From Affinirhizobium straminoryzae (lineage in GTDB: Bacteria > Pseudomonadota > Alphaproteobacteria > Rhizobiales > Rhizobiaceae), in the NCBI RefSeq assembly GCF_007004135.1, contig NZ_VJMG01000038.1, forward strand, positions 24,847 through 88,846: a stretch of 64,000 bases of DNA, written 5' to 3'. The notes beneath the pieces are model-generated. The model saw only the letters and a list, made by a program, of their open reading frames with translations, was not told where the DNA came from and searched no databases. Below, piece after piece: positions 62,857 to 64,000 of the stretch. The translations under genes and the position numbers were made by a program. Position 1 is the stretch's first letter; each line of letters starts with the position of its first letter.

Positions 62857-63770
62857 GCGGCGTCGTCCTTCGTGGTGCCCTTGGCGGATGGAGCCTGGCT
62901 GCCGGCCTCGAACTGTTCGTAACGGCGGCCAAGATCGAGCATCTGCGGCGTGCCGATGAGGTCGTTCAGCATGCCGAAGTCGAACATGCGCTCGGCAAAG
63001 GGTGTGTTGGTGCCATGCTCCTTCAGCGAGGCGTAGTAATCCTGCGCGGTGCGCGCGAGTGCCCGGACGATGCCGCCGGGAAAGATCACGATGCTGTAGC
63101 CCATCTGTCCAAGTTCCGCGGCGGAAAACATCGGCGTATTGCCGCCCTCCACCATGTTGGCCAGCAGGGGACGGCGCCCGGCCAGGGCGGAACTGACCGC
63201 CGTCAACTGTTCGGCGGAACGCGGCGCCTCGACAAACAGAATATCGGCGCCGGCTTCGGCATAAAGCGCTGCCCGATCGATCGCCGCTTGCAGGCCCTCG
63301 ATAGCGACCGCGTCGGTGCGGGCGATGATGAGGGTTTCCTCGGAGGCGCGCGCATCGACGGCCGCCTTCACCTTGCCGGCCATTTCCTGTGCCGAAACGA
63401 TGCTCTTGTCCTGCAGGTGGCCGCAACGCTTCGGCAGCGTCTGGTCTTCCAGCTGGATGGCGCTGGCGCCCGCCCGCTCGAAGGTTTTCACGGTTCGCTG
63501 GACGTTGAGCGCGTTGCCATAGCCGTTGTCGGCATCCACGATCAGCGGCGTTTCAACCCGCTGGCGAACGAGGCTGATGACGTCGGCGACCTCGGTCATG
63601 GAGACGAGCCCGATGTCAGGTCGACCGAGCCTCGTATAGGCGATGGCGGCACCCGAGAGATAGAGGGCCGAGAAGCCGGCATCGGTCGCAATGGACGCGG
63701 TCAAGGCGTCGAACACGCCCGGCGCGACGATCGTTCTGCCTTCGGAAAGGTGGTTCTTGAGGGTCGTCAT
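62853..63770 (-). CDS. Isocitrate lyase/PEP-mutase superfamily protein
   Basis: A 305-residue alpha/beta-barrel C-C (or C-P) lyase of the 2-methylisocitrate lyase/oxaloacetate decarboxylase type. The metal loop LIVDADNGYGNALNV, the mobile loop with PKRCGHLQDKSIV and ARTDAVAIEGLQAAIDRA are all present. The KRCGH form is shared with methylisocitrate lyases, but no propionate genes accompany it, so another 2-hydroxy-dicarboxylate is possible. The ATG at 63770 opens the four-gene operon; the adjacent transporter gene upstream is on the same strand. Confidence 0.88.
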   Translation of the reverse strand: MTTLKNHLSEGRTIVAPGVFDALTASIATDAGFSALYLSGAAIAYTRLGRPDIGLVSMTEVADVISLVRQRVETPLIVDADNGYGNALNVQRTVKTFERAGASAIQLEDQTLPKRCGHLQDKSIVSAQEMAGKVKAAVDARASEETLIIARTDAVAIEGLQAAIDRAALYAEAGADILFVEAPRSAEQLTAVSSALAGRRPLLANMVEGGNTPMFSAAELGQMGYSIVIFPGGIVRALARTAQDYYASLKEHGTNTPFAERMFDFGMLNDLIGTPQMLDLGRRYEQFEAGSQAPSAKGTTKDDAA

Positions 63771-63953
63771 GTCTTGTCCTTCATCGCGGCAGCGACCCAT
63801 AGAAGGGCGCGGTCCGGCGGATTGGCAGCGGCCGCGGTGGTCGCGGCGGCAGTCGATGGGGGCATCCGGCGCCTGTCGCCTCGCGCAGGGCTTGCGGAGC
63901 AATGGGATGGCCGGAGCCGAGAGGGGTAAGCTCGCATCGTCATCGATCTTCCC

Positions 63954-64000
63954 CTAAAGCCCGAGATAGGCGCGCTTGAGGTCCGGCTCCGCCGCCGAGA
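63954..64000 (-). CDS. C-terminal end of a branched-chain-type ABC transporter ATPase
   Basis: Only 14 residues and a stop are inside the window: SAAEPDLKRAYLGL. The ending (D/E)-x-K-R-A-Y-L-G is characteristic of LivF/LivG-type ATPases. It lies 183 bases before the PEP-mutase-like gene on the same strand, so it likely supplies substrate for the hyu operon. The short length limits certainty. Confidence 0.5.
   Translation of the reverse strand, partial: SAAEPDLKRAYLGL

Noticed and set aside
61525..62922. Plus-strand open frame opposite hyuB
   Set aside because: Runs against a gene with full family motifs and has no recognisable product.

Overview
The window is a GC-rich alphaproteobacterial sequence, most likely a large secondary replicon (plasmid or chromid) of a Rhizobiaceae member. 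The main evidence is a complete repABC replication and partition operon at 15856-19820, with its antisense RNA between repB and repC. Supporting signs are a TGA-N9-TCA box (the rhizobial RirA iron-box pattern) before a siderophore transporter, a fused fhuB, and HWE-kinase and bacteriophytochrome genes. No rRNA, tRNA, CRISPR array or intact insertion sequence was seen.

Layout. 1-5000: end of a secreted protein, glyoxylate/hydroxypyruvate reductase, D-amino-acid aminotransferase, and a MarR regulator divergent from an acyl-CoA ligase with a 15-bp palindrome between them. 5000-15430: hydroxamate-siderophore iron uptake (ABC ATPase, binding protein, fused permease, FhuF reductase, TonB receptor), interrupted by a large autotransporter and an AT-rich gap. 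15430-19860: repABC. 19840-24330: two soluble chemoreceptors (globin-coupled and double-PAS) around a LuxR-type regulator. 24415-25800: bdcR/bdcA. 25825-28584: a lower-GC pair, a J-domain membrane protein and a P-loop ATPase. 28923-32656: bacteriophytochrome kinase, response regulator and REC-HWE kinase in one overlapping operon. 33249-37769: a truncated winged-helix/STAND regulator and three AraC regulators.

37910-54341 is the most unusual part. A FadR-type GntR regulator (42987) sits beside a five-gene operon: racemase, amidohydrolase, DHDPS-like aldolase, SDR and PatB C-S lyase. A near-identical 20-bp palindrome centred on (A/T)CGT occurs before this operon, before a sulfurtransferase gene (45821), and before a peptide-type ABC transporter operon (46909-54341). 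The transporter operon has no ATPase gene, but carries a signal-less second binding-protein homologue, a VOC protein and an NTPase-FGE-sulfatase fusion. Three consecutive enzymes of the catabolic operon have altered canonical catalytic residues. Together these look like one regulon for an uncharacterised, probably sulfur- and nitrogen-containing, cyclic amide or amino-acid derivative. An RloA/RloB-type defence pair with its own strong promoter is inserted inside the regulon.

54372-58182: a membrane-anchored phosphatase, then PepSY and cytochrome b561 genes divergent from an OmpR/HK pair across a large inverted repeat. 58440-64000: a tightly overlapping operon (PEP-mutase-like lyase, hyuB, hyuA, isochorismatase-fold protein) preceded by the end of a branched-chain-type ABC ATPase gene.
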